Positions 1 to 8,536 of a DNA stretch of 64,000 nt are shown piece by piece. The DNA comes from Hymenobacter duratus (lineage in GTDB: Bacteria > Bacteroidota > Bacteroidia > Cytophagales > Hymenobacteraceae). The translations under genes and the position numbers were made by a program. The number at the start of each line of letters is the position of its first letter. The first letter of the stretch is position 1. The stretch lies in contig NZ_JACWZZ010000001.1 of assembly GCF_014698995.1 (NCBI RefSeq), positions 888,501 through 952,500 of the forward strand. The letters are read 5' to 3'. The notes beneath the pieces were generated by a model. The model saw only the letters and a list, made by a program, of their open reading frames with translations. It made no database searches and had not been told where the DNA came from.

Positions 1-630
1 TACAACCTCGTGGGCAACTACTACAAGCACGGCCCCAGCACCAAGGAAAGCGTGAAGGCGCGCGTCGTGAATCCCTACAAGCTGGATAAGGGCAAAAACC
101 CGCTGCCCTACGGCAAGTTCTACCTCAGCGGCAACTACGTGGACGCCAGCGCCGACGTGACCCGCCACAACTGGCGCGGCGTGACCATGAATGGCGGAAC
201 CGCCGCCGATACCGTGCTGTCGAAGGTAAACCAGCCGTTTGACCTGGGCCCGGTAGCTACGCAAAGTGCCCCGGATGCCTACGCCGCCGTGCTGCAGAGC
301 GTGGGCGCTAGCTTGCCCCGCCGCGACACCCTCGACCAGCGCATTATCCGGGACGTGACGCAGCGCCGGGGCCGCCTGATTGATGTGCAGGGCGGCTATC
401 CGCACGGCACACCCTACAGCGTGTCGCAGAAAGCCTGGCCGGAGCTGAAATCTGCCCTGGCCCCCACCGACACCGACCACGACGGCATGCCCGACGCCTG
501 GGAAAAAAGCCACGGCCTTAATTCCCAGGATGCTGCTGACCGCGCCAAAACTGGCCCTGACGGCTATACTATGCTGGAAGTGTACCTGAACAGCTTGGCG
601 ATACTGCCTACGGCGCCCAAAGGAAAGTAA
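1..630 (+). CDS. Pectate lyase-like secreted protein, C-terminal part (5' end outside window)
   Basis: The frame is already open at base 1 (Tyr-Asn-Leu before a GTG at position 10), so the true start lies upstream and about 209 residues are visible. The early segment VGNYYKHGPS and the following strand-rich region resemble the end of the right-handed beta-helix in family 1 pectate lyases, which cleave polygalacturonate by beta-elimination outside the cell. Near residues 155-175 there is a calcium-binding type motif, DTDHDGMPDAWEKSHGLN, followed by GYTMLEVYLNSL, a tail common in Bacteroidota pectate lyases. No T9SS sorting domain follows, so export is probably by a signal peptide that is out of view. 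A short GC-rich hairpin at 633-646 follows the stop but lacks a T tract. The family call rests on the tail and is good but not certain. Confidence 0.75.
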   Translation, partial: YNLVGNYYKHGPSTKESVKARVVNPYKLDKGKNPLPYGKFYLSGNYVDASADVTRHNWRGVTMNGGTAADTVLSKVNQPFDLGPVATQSAPDAYAAVLQSVGASLPRRDTLDQRIIRDVTQRRGRLIDVQGGYPHGTPYSVSQKAWPELKSALAPTDTDHDGMPDAWEKSHGLNSQDAADRAKTGPDGYTMLEVYLNSLAILPTAPKGK

Positions 631-649
631 GAGCGGGTAGACCCGCGGC

Positions 650-2032
650 TTATTCCCGCGTGAACAGGTATTTGCTGCCGCCCTGGTTCAGGGTGAAGGT
701 ATGCGTGGCGGCATCAAAGTCCATGACGATGCCGGCTGTGTCAAACACAAACTGGGTTTTGGAGCGCGCCGTGAGCGGAAACGCACCCTGGCCTGTTGCC
801 TGCGCCATGAGCGTGGCTCCGGAGGCCGTAACGCTGATTTTTAGCGGCATCTGCTGGCTGGCGTAGTTGCCGGTGAACTGGCTGATTTCCTGGGCTGTAA
901 GGGAAACGGTAGGTAGCACCGTAGAATCGGGCAGGCGGTAGGTGCGGCCGAAGTAACTGGATAAAGCGCCAATAGCAAGGTCGTTGCCCGAGAAGCCGCT
1001 GGAGCCGTTCGTGCACAAGGCCAGCGTGAGCTTTTCGGCAGGGAAGTAACTGAGCGAAGACCGGAAATTGTCGATGGCACCGCCGTGGCCTATGCTTTTG
1101 CGCTCGTAGAACGGAATCGTCATCAGGCCTGCGCCATACTTGTCCTGCATAGTCTGCATCTGCTGCAGGGTGGCAGGCTTCAGCAGCTTGCCCGCATACA
1201 GACCCTCGATGAAGCGCGCCAGATCCGCGGGCGTCGAGACGATGGAGCCCGCGCCGCCGGGAATGCTCATGTCGGTTTCCGGCTCGGGCTGCCAGGCGGT
1301 GCCGCTCCATTTGAACGAGGCCGCCTCGTGCTTTTTGCCGTCGATGCGGCCGCCGTAGTAGGTATCCTTCAATTTCAACTTGCCGGTGATGCGCTTCTGT
1401 AGGGCTTTCGCGTAGGGCTGTTTCGTGACCTTCTCCACGAGGTAGCCCAGCAGCACGTAGTTGGTGTTGCTGTACTCAAACTTCGCGCCCGGCTCGAAAT
1501 CCACGGCTGGCTTGGCCATGATTGCCAGCAGCTCAGCCTGGATTTTGGGCTGAGTCATGTACTGCTCGTAGGCCGGGTCGTCGGTGAAGTTGTGCAGGCC
1601 GCTGCGGTGGTGCAGCAGTTGGTTCACGGTAATTTTGGAGGCGTTTGGCATCATCGGAAACCAGGTGGCAATGGGTGCGTCCAGCTTGAGCTTGCCTTCT
1701 TCCACCAGCTGCATCACCATGGTGGCCGTAAACGTTTTCGTGATGCTGCCGATGCGGTAGCGCGTGGCCGGCGTGGCAGATACGCCCGGCTGCTCCAGCC
1801 CAATGGCGCGGCTATACACCACCTGCCCGTTCTGCGACAGTACCAGGCTGCCCATCAGCTTGTTGTTAGCTTCGAGGGCCGTAAAGAGGCTATCGAGCTT
1901 GGCTTTGTTGAAGGGAGCGGCGGCGGCGTTTTGGGCAGGTGCCAGCGCTGGCGTTTGGGTGGCGGTTTGGGCCAAAGACGTGCCGGCCAGCAGCACAGGC
2001 AGCATCAGCAACGGGAGAAACTTGCGGAACAT
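650..2032 (-). CDS. Serine hydrolase, class C beta-lactamase/PBP4* fold, secreted
   Basis: A 460-residue exported protein with the penicillin-binding fold. A signal peptide covers about residues 1-21 (MFRKFLPLLM, ending SLAQ). The nucleophile motif SxxK is S96-I-T-K99, the second motif is Y187-S-N, and a third motif appears as GHGG before DNF. A beta-sheet-like C-terminal domain of about 100 residues follows, as in many Bacteroidota members. Family members include esterases, D-amino-acid peptidases and peptidoglycan-trimming enzymes; the substrate here cannot be read from sequence. The frame stays open for 212 more codons upstream, but that part overlaps the regulator gene in another frame, so I start at the ATG before the signal peptide. 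It lies 44 bases after the LytTR regulator on the same strand, so it probably ends the kinase-regulator operon. Confidence 0.88.
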   Translation of the reverse strand: MFRKFLPLLMLPVLLAGTSLAQTATQTPALAPAQNAAAAPFNKAKLDSLFTALEANNKLMGSLVLSQNGQVVYSRAIGLEQPGVSATPATRYRIGSITKTFTATMVMQLVEEGKLKLDAPIATWFPMMPNASKITVNQLLHHRSGLHNFTDDPAYEQYMTQPKIQAELLAIMAKPAVDFEPGAKFEYSNTNYVLLGYLVEKVTKQPYAKALQKRITGKLKLKDTYYGGRIDGKKHEAASFKWSGTAWQPEPETDMSIPGGAGSIVSTPADLARFIEGLYAGKLLKPATLQQMQTMQDKYGAGLMTIPFYERKSIGHGGAIDNFRSSLSYFPAEKLTLALCTNGSSGFSGNDLAIGALSSYFGRTYRLPDSTVLPTVSLTAQEISQFTGNYASQQMPLKISVTASGATLMAQATGQGAFPLTARSKTQFVFDTAGIVMDFDAATHTFTLNQGGSKYLFTRE

Positions 2033-2076
2033 GACGAAAGGGTATAGGGGAGAAAATTGAAAAAAAGATAGCACAA

Positions 2077-2781
2077 TTACTTCTTGAAATAGGCCAGCAA
2101 CTCCGCACGGTGTGAGTTGCCGATGGGCAGCAGCGTATTGTCGTGGAGCAGCACGTTGTCGGGCTGGAGCATGCGGATGTGGGCGGCGGCCACGATGAAC
2201 GAGCGGTGCACCCGCACAAAGGCCGGGCCCAGCACTTCCAGCATTTCCTTCATGGTGTGGTGCAGCAGGTAGCTTTTGGTGGCCGTCGTGATTTTCACGT
2301 AGTCCTTGCAGCCTTCCACATACACAATGTCGCGGTGCGGTACTTTCAGCAAGCCCTGACGCTCCTTCACCAGCAGGTACTTTTCGTCGGCCGTGTCGGC
2401 GGGCGGGGCGGGCTGGGTGGCGGGCAGGCGGGCCACGGCCTTCATAAACCGCTCGTAGCTGAAGGGCTTGAGCAGGTAGTCGAGCACGTCTAGCTCGTAG
2501 CCCTCGTAGGCATACTCGCGGTAGGCGGTGGTCAGCACGGTTTTGGGCGGATGCGTGAGGCTTTTTAGGAAGTTCAGGCCCGTCACCAGCGGCATTTCGA
2601 TGTCCAGAAACAGCAGATCCACGGGGTGCTGGGCCAGGTGCTCGTATGCTTCCATGGCATTGCGGCACTTGCCCGACAGCGTCAGCCCCGGCGTCTGGCC
2701 GATGAACTGGGTGAGCACCTGGTGGGCCAGCGGCTCATCATCCACAATCAGGCAACGAACAGGGGCGGGGGTAGTAGTCAT
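2077..2781 (-). CDS. LytTR-family response regulator
   Basis: A 234-residue cytoplasmic regulator. The receiver domain (about 7-125) has the acidic pair in IVDDEP, phosphoacceptor D60 in FLDIEMP and the conserved Lys in LLKPFSYERF. The C-terminal half (about 135-234) is a LytTR DNA-binding domain, recognisable from VEGCKDYVKI and VRVHRSFIV. Regulators of this kind bind direct repeats of about 9 bp placed two helical turns apart. Two such repeat pairs occur upstream of the barrel gene at 4317 and the esterase gene at 7060, which makes them its likely targets. The gene follows its presumed kinase (2976-4088) on the minus strand with a 194-base gap that holds a palindromic repeat element. Confidence 0.93.
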   Translation of the reverse strand: MTTTPAPVRCLIVDDEPLAHQVLTQFIGQTPGLTLSGKCRNAMEAYEHLAQHPVDLLFLDIEMPLVTGLNFLKSLTHPPKTVLTTAYREYAYEGYELDVLDYLLKPFSYERFMKAVARLPATQPAPPADTADEKYLLVKERQGLLKVPHRDIVYVEGCKDYVKITTATKSYLLHHTMKEMLEVLGPAFVRVHRSFIVAAAHIRMLQPDNVLLHDNTLLPIGNSHRAELLAYFKK

Positions 2782-2833
2782 AGCTGAGCAGGTGATGAAG
2801 TGATTAGGTGATGGAGTAATGAAGTGATAAAAG

Positions 2834-2944
2834 GAACGTCATGCTGAGCGAAGCCGGAGGCGTAGTCGAAGCATCTCTACCGCTTCGTTAGATACTGCCA
2901 CAACGAAGCGGTAGAGATGCTTCGGCAAGCTCAGCATGACGTTC
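2834..2944. repeat. Dispersed palindromic element, family A, copy 1
   Basis: An inverted pair: the left arm begins GAACGTCATGCTGAGC, the right arm ends GCTCAGCATGACGTTC, and the inner arms are CGAAGCATCTCTACCGCTTC and its complement. The centre is about 15 bases of unique sequence. The second copy is at 51378-51481. Each arm, read from the centre outwards, contains GGTAGAGATGCTTCG followed by a weak ATGCT/AGCAT stem. It separates the LytS-type kinase gene from its regulator gene, so it would lie inside their shared transcript. Confidence 0.9.
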
Positions 2945-2975
2945 GTTGAGCATCACGTTCTGTTACACAGAAAAA

Positions 2976-4088
2976 CTACACCCGCAGCGTCAGCTCGGCG
3001 CGGTAGCGGCCGTCATGCTCGGTGAGGTGCAGCTCGTGGGCGTTGGGATAATACAGGTTGAGGCGCTGCCGAATGTTCTGCAACCCGATGCCGCCGCTGC
3101 GCTTGGGTGAGGCCGCCGGGGCTTCGGGCAGCATGTCGTTTTCGATGAGAAAGTGCAGCTGGCCGGGCGTGGTGGTGAGTGTAGCCTGCACGGTGGCCGC
3201 ATCCGAGAAGTGGTGGCGGCCGTGCTTGAAGCTGTTTTCTACTAGCGGCAGCAGCAGCAGCGGCGGCACCTGCACGCCGGCCGCGTCGCCCACGGCTTGG
3301 AACTCCACCCGTGCCCCGGCGTACTTGCGCTGCTCCAGCTCGAAGTAGTTTTCCAGGAACTCCACCTCCTCGGGTAGCCCAATCTGCGCCTTGCCGCTGT
3401 CATAGAGCACGTAGCGCATCAGCTCCGAGAGCAGCAGAATGAAGCGCGGCGTCTCTGGCGAGCCGGCCAGACTCAGGCCGTAGATGCTGTTGAGCGTGTT
3501 AAACAGAAAGTGCGGCTGCAACTGGGCCTTCAGTTGCTCCATCTGCAGGGCCAGATGGTCTTTTTCGAGGTGGCGGCGGCGCTGCTCATGCTCGAAGGCC
3601 AGCCGCACAAACGCCACACAGCTGAAGGCCAGCAAATCGGTGAACAGCAGGCTGATGTGGTATTGGGCGCGGCCTAGCAGGGTGGCGGCGGCTTCCAGAT
3701 ACTCCTTTTGATAGTAAGTCGCCAGCTGGGGCGGGCTGGGTATGTACTGAAACAGGCCGTGGGCCAGCACTAGGTTCAGCTTGATGCCCCACCACGTGTA
3801 GAGCAGCGCGCCAATTCCCAGCAGCGCATAGCGCCGGCGGCGCAGCAGCAGTGGCAGCAGCCCCCGGTAATAGGGCACAATGTAGAGCGTGGCCAGCCCT
3901 GCGAACAGGATCAGCTGGGGGTAGGGAAAGTTGGCGCGCTCCGTAACCGGCACGAGGCGCCCGGCTTCCTGCATGAAGAAGTTGTATTTGTAGAGCCCCA
4001 CATAGAGCACCCAGATCAGCCCTTCGAATACAAGCGGAAAACGACTGGGGCGGTCGGGGGCAGGAAGAGGGGCGGTGGGCTTTTGCAT
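2976..4088 (-). CDS. LytS/YehU-type sensor histidine kinase
   Basis: A 370-residue inner-membrane kinase. Hydrophobic segments lie near residues 18-36, 57-74, 86-108 and 145-166, with no large external sensor domain. A short coiled linker (EHEQRRRHLEKDHLALQ) leads to the His_kinase domain, with phosphoacceptor H193 in QPHFLFNTLNSI. The ATP-binding part shows PLVENSFKHG (N box) and GIGLQNIRQRL (G box). Kinases of this type pair with LytTR regulators, and one follows at 2077-2781. The gene is divergent from the barrel gene at 4317, and the 228 bases between them hold LytTR-type half-sites, so feedback on its own operon is possible. Confidence 0.92.
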   Translation of the reverse strand: MQKPTAPLPAPDRPSRFPLVFEGLIWVLYVGLYKYNFFMQEAGRLVPVTERANFPYPQLILFAGLATLYIVPYYRGLLPLLLRRRRYALLGIGALLYTWWGIKLNLVLAHGLFQYIPSPPQLATYYQKEYLEAAATLLGRAQYHISLLFTDLLAFSCVAFVRLAFEHEQRRRHLEKDHLALQMEQLKAQLQPHFLFNTLNSIYGLSLAGSPETPRFILLLSELMRYVLYDSGKAQIGLPEEVEFLENYFELEQRKYAGARVEFQAVGDAAGVQVPPLLLLPLVENSFKHGRHHFSDAATVQATLTTTPGQLHFLIENDMLPEAPAASPKRSGGIGLQNIRQRLNLYYPNAHELHLTEHDGRYRAELTLRV

Positions 4089-4140
4089 GGGGCCAAGTTG
4101 GCGGATTTTCTGGCCGCCTGCAGCATGCGCAAGGCCGGAT

Positions 4141-4255
4141 TTCGACCAAAGGGGGTGTTTTTTTCGACCAAAAACCCGGGCCGGCTACTTGGTCGTGGCG
4201 AGGGCAGGAGTGGTCGAAAAACGCGTTGGAAACGCGCTGGGAGGATTTTGCTTTG
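4141..4255 (+). promoter_or_regulatory. LytTR-type operator and promoter of the barrel gene
   Basis: TTCGACCAA occurs at 4141-4149 and again at 4163-4171, a direct repeat with 22 bases from start to start. Two half-sites in the opposite orientation follow at 4189-4197 (TTGGTCGTG) and 4210-4218 (GTGGTCGAA). A -7-like element TTGCTTTG lies at 4248-4255, a variant of the Bacteroidota TAnnTTTG box. The same elements at the same relative positions precede the esterase gene at 7060. Two-turn spacing of 9-mers is known for LytTR binding sites such as those of AgrA and VirR; assignment to the regulator at 2077-2781 is inferred from proximity. Confidence 0.75.
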
Positions 4256-4316
4256 TCCTATTCCCAGCCGGTTGGCGGTTGGGTTGCCCCTCGACACGCT
4301 CCTCACTCCCAGCTTC

Positions 4317-6764
4317 ATGAAATACGACTCCGCTTCCCTGCTGCTTTTCTCCGCTCTGGCCGCTGCCCCGGCCGTAGCTACTGCCCAGACCACTCCGGCT
4401 GCGGCCACTCAGCGCGCCACGGTTGCCTCGGTTCGTGGCTCCGTGTCTGATAGCCTTTCCCGGCAGGCGCTGCCCTTCGCTACGGTGGTGCTCCAATCCG
4501 ACGCCACTTCGGTGCTCAGCACCGTCAGCAACGAGCAGGGCGCTTTTCAGTTCGAAGGAGTGCCGGCCGGCCGCTATCAGCTGCTGGTGCGCTACATCGG
4601 CTACAAAACGCCCGCGCCGCTGGCCGTGGAAGTAAGCACGGGCCAACCTTTGGTGCTGGCGCCGGTGCTGCTAGCCGCCACCGGGCAGCAGCTGAAAGGC
4701 GTGACCGTAACGGCCCGCAAGCCGTTCATCGAGCAGCGCGCCGACAAGCTGATACTCAATGTGGCCGAAAGTCCCATTGCCCAGGGTGGCAACGCTTCCG
4801 AAGTGCTGTCGCGCGCTCCGGGCGTGATTGAGCAAGGCGGCCGCTACCTGGTGCGGGGCAAAACGGCGCTGGTGCTCATCGACGGCAAGGCCACCAACCT
4901 CGGCGGCAACGACCTGGCCGACCTGCTTGCCTCGCTGCCCAGCAATACCCTCGACAAAGTGGAGGTGGTGGCCAACCCCTCGGCCAGATACGACGCCAAT
5001 GGCGGGGCCATCATCAACATCCTCACCAAGAAAAACAGCGCTTTCGGGACCAACGGCAACGTGGTTGCCGGTGCCGGAGCTGGCCGCTTCGCCCGCTACA
5101 ACGGCGGCCTCTTCCTGAGCTACCGCCGCGACAAGCTGAACGTGTTTGGGGGCCTCGACTACCAGCGCACCAAGCAGTACCGCCGCTTCGACAGCAACCG
5201 GGTGCTGAACCAGGAAACGCGCATCGATGAGGCGAGCTACAGCGTGACGGAGCGCAACAGCCAAACGGGCCGCATCAACGTGGACTACGACCTGACCAAA
5301 CGCAGTTCAGTAGGCCTGCAGATCCGGGGCATAGCTAGCGCCCGCAAAACCAACGGCAATACTCACTCCACCGTGGCCAACCTGAACGGCCCGCTCAGCG
5401 CGACCAACATGCTGCACACCAACGGCACCGGGCGGGGATTCAACCCAACCATCAGCCTGTACTACCGCACGCTGCTGGATTCGGCCGGCGGCGAACTGAA
5501 GCTCAACGCGGATTACCTCACTTTCCATAAGCGCTTCGACGAGCAGTACCGCAACGCCGGCTTCGACTTGCAAAGCGAGGACGCCACGGCCAGTGCGCTG
5601 CGCACCTACTCGCCGGCCACCAACTCCGTGGCCTCTTTCACCGCCGACTACACGCGCTCCTTCGGCAAAGCCACGGCGTTGGAAGCGGGCCTGAAGTCTT
5701 TGCGCACCGTTACCGACAACGACATTCACTGGGAAAACCTGGATGAGGGCGGCAACTGGCTTAACGACGCGCAACGCACCAACCACTTCGTGTACCGCGA
5801 GTACATCAACGCGGGCTACGCCTCGGTGCGCCAGACGGTGAGCAAGAAAGTAGGTGTACAGCTGGGGCTACGGGCCGAGCACACGCACAGCGAAGGCGAG
5901 TCGCTGACGCTAAACCAGGTAAACAAGCGCGACTATTTCAACCTGTTTCCGAGCGTGGCGCTGGACTATAGCATGTCGGTGAAGCAGCAGTGGAATTTCA
6001 GCTACCAGCGCAAGATTGACCGGTTCCGCTTCGACATCGTCAACCCCTTCCTGACCTACATCAGCCCTTATCTGTACTACCAGGGCAACCCCAACATCCG
6101 GCCCTCGTTTTCGCACAACTTCTCCGTTTCGCATAGCTACAACAGCGCAGTGGCTACCTCGCTGAGCTACGGCCGCCACACCAACGCCCTGGCCAGTGTA
6201 TTCCGGCGCGACCCGGCTACCAACGTCCTCATTCAATCCGACGCGAACCTGAGCCGGGCCACTACGCTGGACGCCAACATGAGCCTCACCAAGCAGATTG
6301 GCGGCGGCGCAATAACCACGGTGAATTTTGTGGGGGCCACGTACGTCCGTTTCTACTCCCCCACCATGCCTTGGCTGAACCAGTCGAGTGTGGGGGTAAT
6401 GGCCAGCAGCAACACCACGGTGAACATGCCGAATGGCATGCGGGCCGAGCTCAACCTGTTCTACCGCACGCCGCTCACGTACGGGGCCTACTCGTTCAAA
6501 GCCCAGTACAACGGCAGCATTGCGGTGTCAAAGCCAGTGCTGAAAGAAAAAGGCACGCTCACGCTGACCGTGCTCGACCCACTGAACCTGCAAGTAAACC
6601 GCTACAACACGCGGGCGGAAGGTGTAAGGGCGTACAGCATCGATAAAACCGAAACCCGCTTCGTGCGGCTGAATTTCAGCTACCGCTTCGGCAACCAGAA
6701 AGTGAAGGCCATCAAAACCCGCCGCACGGGCATTGAGAGCGAGAAAATGCGCCTGGAAAACTAG
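4317..6764 (+). CDS. TonB-dependent-receptor-like outer-membrane beta-barrel protein
   Basis: An 815-residue outer-membrane protein. A signal peptide (about 1-24, MKYDSASLLLFSALAAAPAV) is followed by a carboxypeptidase-regulatory-like domain (about 37-115, with SRQALPFATVVLQ and LLVRYIGYKTP). A plug-like region (about 125-235) contains VTVTARKP, EVLSRAPGV and a NPSARYDANGGAIINILTKK segment. The rest is beta-barrel strands ending in LNFSYRFGNQK. It resembles the outer-membrane beta-barrel family of Bacteroidota rather than classic SusC. The frame is open back to 4083, but that extension overlaps the kinase start, and the ATG at 4317 precedes a proper signal peptide. It is probably a target of the neighbouring LytTR system. 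The ligand is unknown. Confidence 0.88.
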   Translation: MKYDSASLLLFSALAAAPAVATAQTTPAAATQRATVASVRGSVSDSLSRQALPFATVVLQSDATSVLSTVSNEQGAFQFEGVPAGRYQLLVRYIGYKTPAPLAVEVSTGQPLVLAPVLLAATGQQLKGVTVTARKPFIEQRADKLILNVAESPIAQGGNASEVLSRAPGVIEQGGRYLVRGKTALVLIDGKATNLGGNDLADLLASLPSNTLDKVEVVANPSARYDANGGAIINILTKKNSAFGTNGNVVAGAGAGRFARYNGGLFLSYRRDKLNVFGGLDYQRTKQYRRFDSNRVLNQETRIDEASYSVTERNSQTGRINVDYDLTKRSSVGLQIRGIASARKTNGNTHSTVANLNGPLSATNMLHTNGTGRGFNPTISLYYRTLLDSAGGELKLNADYLTFHKRFDEQYRNAGFDLQSEDATASALRTYSPATNSVASFTADYTRSFGKATALEAGLKSLRTVTDNDIHWENLDEGGNWLNDAQRTNHFVYREYINAGYASVRQTVSKKVGVQLGLRAEHTHSEGESLTLNQVNKRDYFNLFPSVALDYSMSVKQQWNFSYQRKIDRFRFDIVNPFLTYISPYLYYQGNPNIRPSFSHNFSVSHSYNSAVATSLSYGRHTNALASVFRRDPATNVLIQSDANLSRATTLDANMSLTKQIGGGAITTVNFVGATYVRFYSPTMPWLNQSSVGVMASSNTTVNMPNGMRAELNLFYRTPLTYGAYSFKAQYNGSIAVSKPVLKEKGTLTLTVLDPLNLQVNRYNTRAEGVRAYSIDKTETRFVRLNFSYRFGNQKVKAIKTRRTGIESEKMRLEN

Positions 6765-6883
6765 GCTGCCGAACCTAATGTCCGCGGCTGTTTCCCCGCC
6801 CCGGTGCTGCTTCCTGTCTGGAAGAGGCGCCGGGGCGAAGCGGTTGCAGGGCCGCGGTAGGCACGAAATACATAGCCCGAAAT

Positions 6884-6998
6884 TTCGACCAACAGGGGGC
6901 ATTTCTTCGACCAAAAAACCGGGCCGTCTGATTCGTCGCCTCATGGCCCGCCGTGGTCTAATAAAGCTTCTTTTCGCCTCGGCAGGGCCATTCCTTTG
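6884..6998 (+). promoter_or_regulatory. LytTR-type operator and promoter of the esterase-like gene
   Basis: TTCGACCAA at 6884-6892 and 6906-6914 (22 bases apart), reverse-oriented half-sites at 6932-6940 (TTCGTCGCC, degenerate) and 6953-6961 (GTGGTCTAA), and a -7-like TTCCTTTG at 6991-6998. Measured from the second repeat, every element falls at the same offset as in the promoter at 4141-4255: +26, +47 and +85, with the ATG at +154. The roughly 45 bases around the direct pair are also nearly identical between the two loci. This strongly suggests control by the same regulator. Confidence 0.75.
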
Positions 6999-7059
6999 TA
7001 TCGTTGCCAGTCGCTGAACGGCTGGCTTTTCTCTCCCGACACCTCCTTTCCCCGGTCCC

Positions 7060-8400
7060 ATGAAAACCTTGTTCCGCTCCCTGCTCGCCGCCGCTTTGTT
7101 CACCGGTGCTTCCTGCACTGCCTCGGCCCAGACGGCTCCCGCCGCCCCGGTAGCACCTGCCGCCGACACGGCCCGCATCACGCTCAACCCGGCCCTCATC
7201 AACGCCGTGAACACCCAAACCTTCGAGCAGTTCCGCGAAACGGTGCGCCCGCTCATCGCCCAGATGGCTGGCAAACGGGTGGTAAGTATGGGCGAAGGCA
7301 CCCACGGCACGGCCGAGTTCTACAAGCTGCGGTTCTGGTTGACGCGCATCCTGGTGGAAGAGCACGGCTTCGACCGGCTAGCGCTGGAAAATACCTACGG
7401 CGACACCTACCTGCTCAACCAGGCGCTGCAGCAGCGCCGTAGTACGCCCGCCAGCCTCAAGCCCCTGATGCAGAGGCACCTGCTGGCTATGTGGCAAAAC
7501 CAGGAAATGGCTGACGTGCTGACTTGGATGCAGACGTACAACCGCACCCACCGGCGCGACGTGGAGCTGACCGGTATCGACATCATGTTCGTTACCGCCG
7601 ATGCTCAGTTGCTGCAGGCGGGGCTGGCCAAAGTTCGGAACCCGGAAGTGCAGGCGGCCACGGCGCAGCTGCTGAAAAACGCGCAATACAACGACAACTA
7701 CTGGTACAAGCTCAGCGACCCGGCCTTCAAACGCAACCGCCCGGAGTGGCTGGCCAATGGGGGCGAAGGCTACAAGGCCGCCGATAAAGTGCTGGCGGCA
7801 TTGGCCACGGCCAAGCTGCCCCGCAAGCAGCAGGAAGTGCTGGCCGGTGCCGCCAAAAATGCCCGACTGGCGTTCGATGTATTCTATCAGTATGAGGTGT
7901 TCAAGCGCAATTCCTCCCGCGACAGTGCCTTCGCCGAAATGACCAAGTTCGTGGCCGGCCCCCGCCACAAGGTGATTGTGTGGTCGCACAACGCCCACGT
8001 GGCGCGCACCGTGGCCGCGGCCGGCGACAGCAACGGCGGTGGCACCGGCGACTTCCTGGAGCGCATGTTTCAGGGACAGTATTATGTGCTGGCTACCGGC
8101 ACGGCTGGCGGCACCTTCGCCGCCACTACTGACCGCTTCATCTCGCCGGCCAGCGTGATGACGGCCCACCCGCTGCCACAGGCCAAAGCCGGTTCCTGGG
8201 AGGCTTCCCTCAGCCAGGTAGCCAGCCCGGTGTATTTCTTCAATACGCATCAGCTCGGAGCCCAGGACCTGCAGCGCCCCCTGCGCCTGGTGGGCCAGAC
8301 GGTGGGCAGCGAGGATTTCTACAGCGACACCCAACTGGGCAAGTCCTATGACGCGCTGCTGTTTGTGCGCCAAAGTACGGCCGCCACGCCCCTGCAGTAG
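7060..8400 (+). CDS. Erythromycin esterase-like protein, exported
   Basis: A 446-residue protein of the erythromycin-esterase-like family. A signal peptide covers about 1-24 (ends ASAQ). The family motifs are present: GEGTHG at 78-83, FDRLALENTYGDTYLLNQAL, LTGIDI near 170 and VWSHNAHVAR near 308. In EreA/EreC the glutamate and histidines in these motifs act in macrolactone hydrolysis. Many environmental members have no demonstrated macrolide activity and may act on other esters or lactones. The N-terminal signal places it in the periplasm or outside the cell, unlike the cytoplasmic Ere resistance enzymes. Its promoter copies that of the barrel gene upstream, so uptake and hydrolysis may serve the same compound. 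A strong terminator follows. Confidence 0.88.
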   Translation: MKTLFRSLLAAALFTGASCTASAQTAPAAPVAPAADTARITLNPALINAVNTQTFEQFRETVRPLIAQMAGKRVVSMGEGTHGTAEFYKLRFWLTRILVEEHGFDRLALENTYGDTYLLNQALQQRRSTPASLKPLMQRHLLAMWQNQEMADVLTWMQTYNRTHRRDVELTGIDIMFVTADAQLLQAGLAKVRNPEVQAATAQLLKNAQYNDNYWYKLSDPAFKRNRPEWLANGGEGYKAADKVLAALATAKLPRKQQEVLAGAAKNARLAFDVFYQYEVFKRNSSRDSAFAEMTKFVAGPRHKVIVWSHNAHVARTVAAAGDSNGGGTGDFLERMFQGQYYVLATGTAGGTFAATTDRFISPASVMTAHPLPQAKAGSWEASLSQVASPVYFFNTHQLGAQDLQRPLRLVGQTVGSEDFYSDTQLGKSYDALLFVRQSTAATPLQ

Positions 8401-8461
8401 CCTCTGCTTATGTGTGGTATTGCGGTGACATATTGGGGTGAACTACTTAGGTGTACTATAC

Positions 8462-8497
8462 AAAACGGCGGTAGCTCATCAGGAGCTGCCGCCGTTT
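8462..8497. terminator. Bidirectional terminator between convergent genes
   Basis: AAAACGGCGG and AGCTC pair with GAGCT and CCGCCGTTTT around a five-base loop, with T runs on both strands. It sits between the converging esterase-like gene and the GIN-domain gene. Confidence 0.8.
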
Positions 8498-8536
8498 TCT
8501 TATATGATGATATCGGGTGCTGAATAGCGAAGTGCG

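Noticed and set aside
633..646. GCGGGT/ACCCGC hairpin after the pectate lyase gene as a terminator
   Set aside because: It has a six-bp stem, two-base loop and no T tract, so it is too weak to call.
2033..2668. N-terminal extension of the serine hydrolase frame (212 codons)
   Set aside because: It runs antisense-free but in another frame through the LytTR regulator gene, has low-complexity Arg/Ala/Pro composition and precedes a clean signal peptide. It is a shadow of the regulator.
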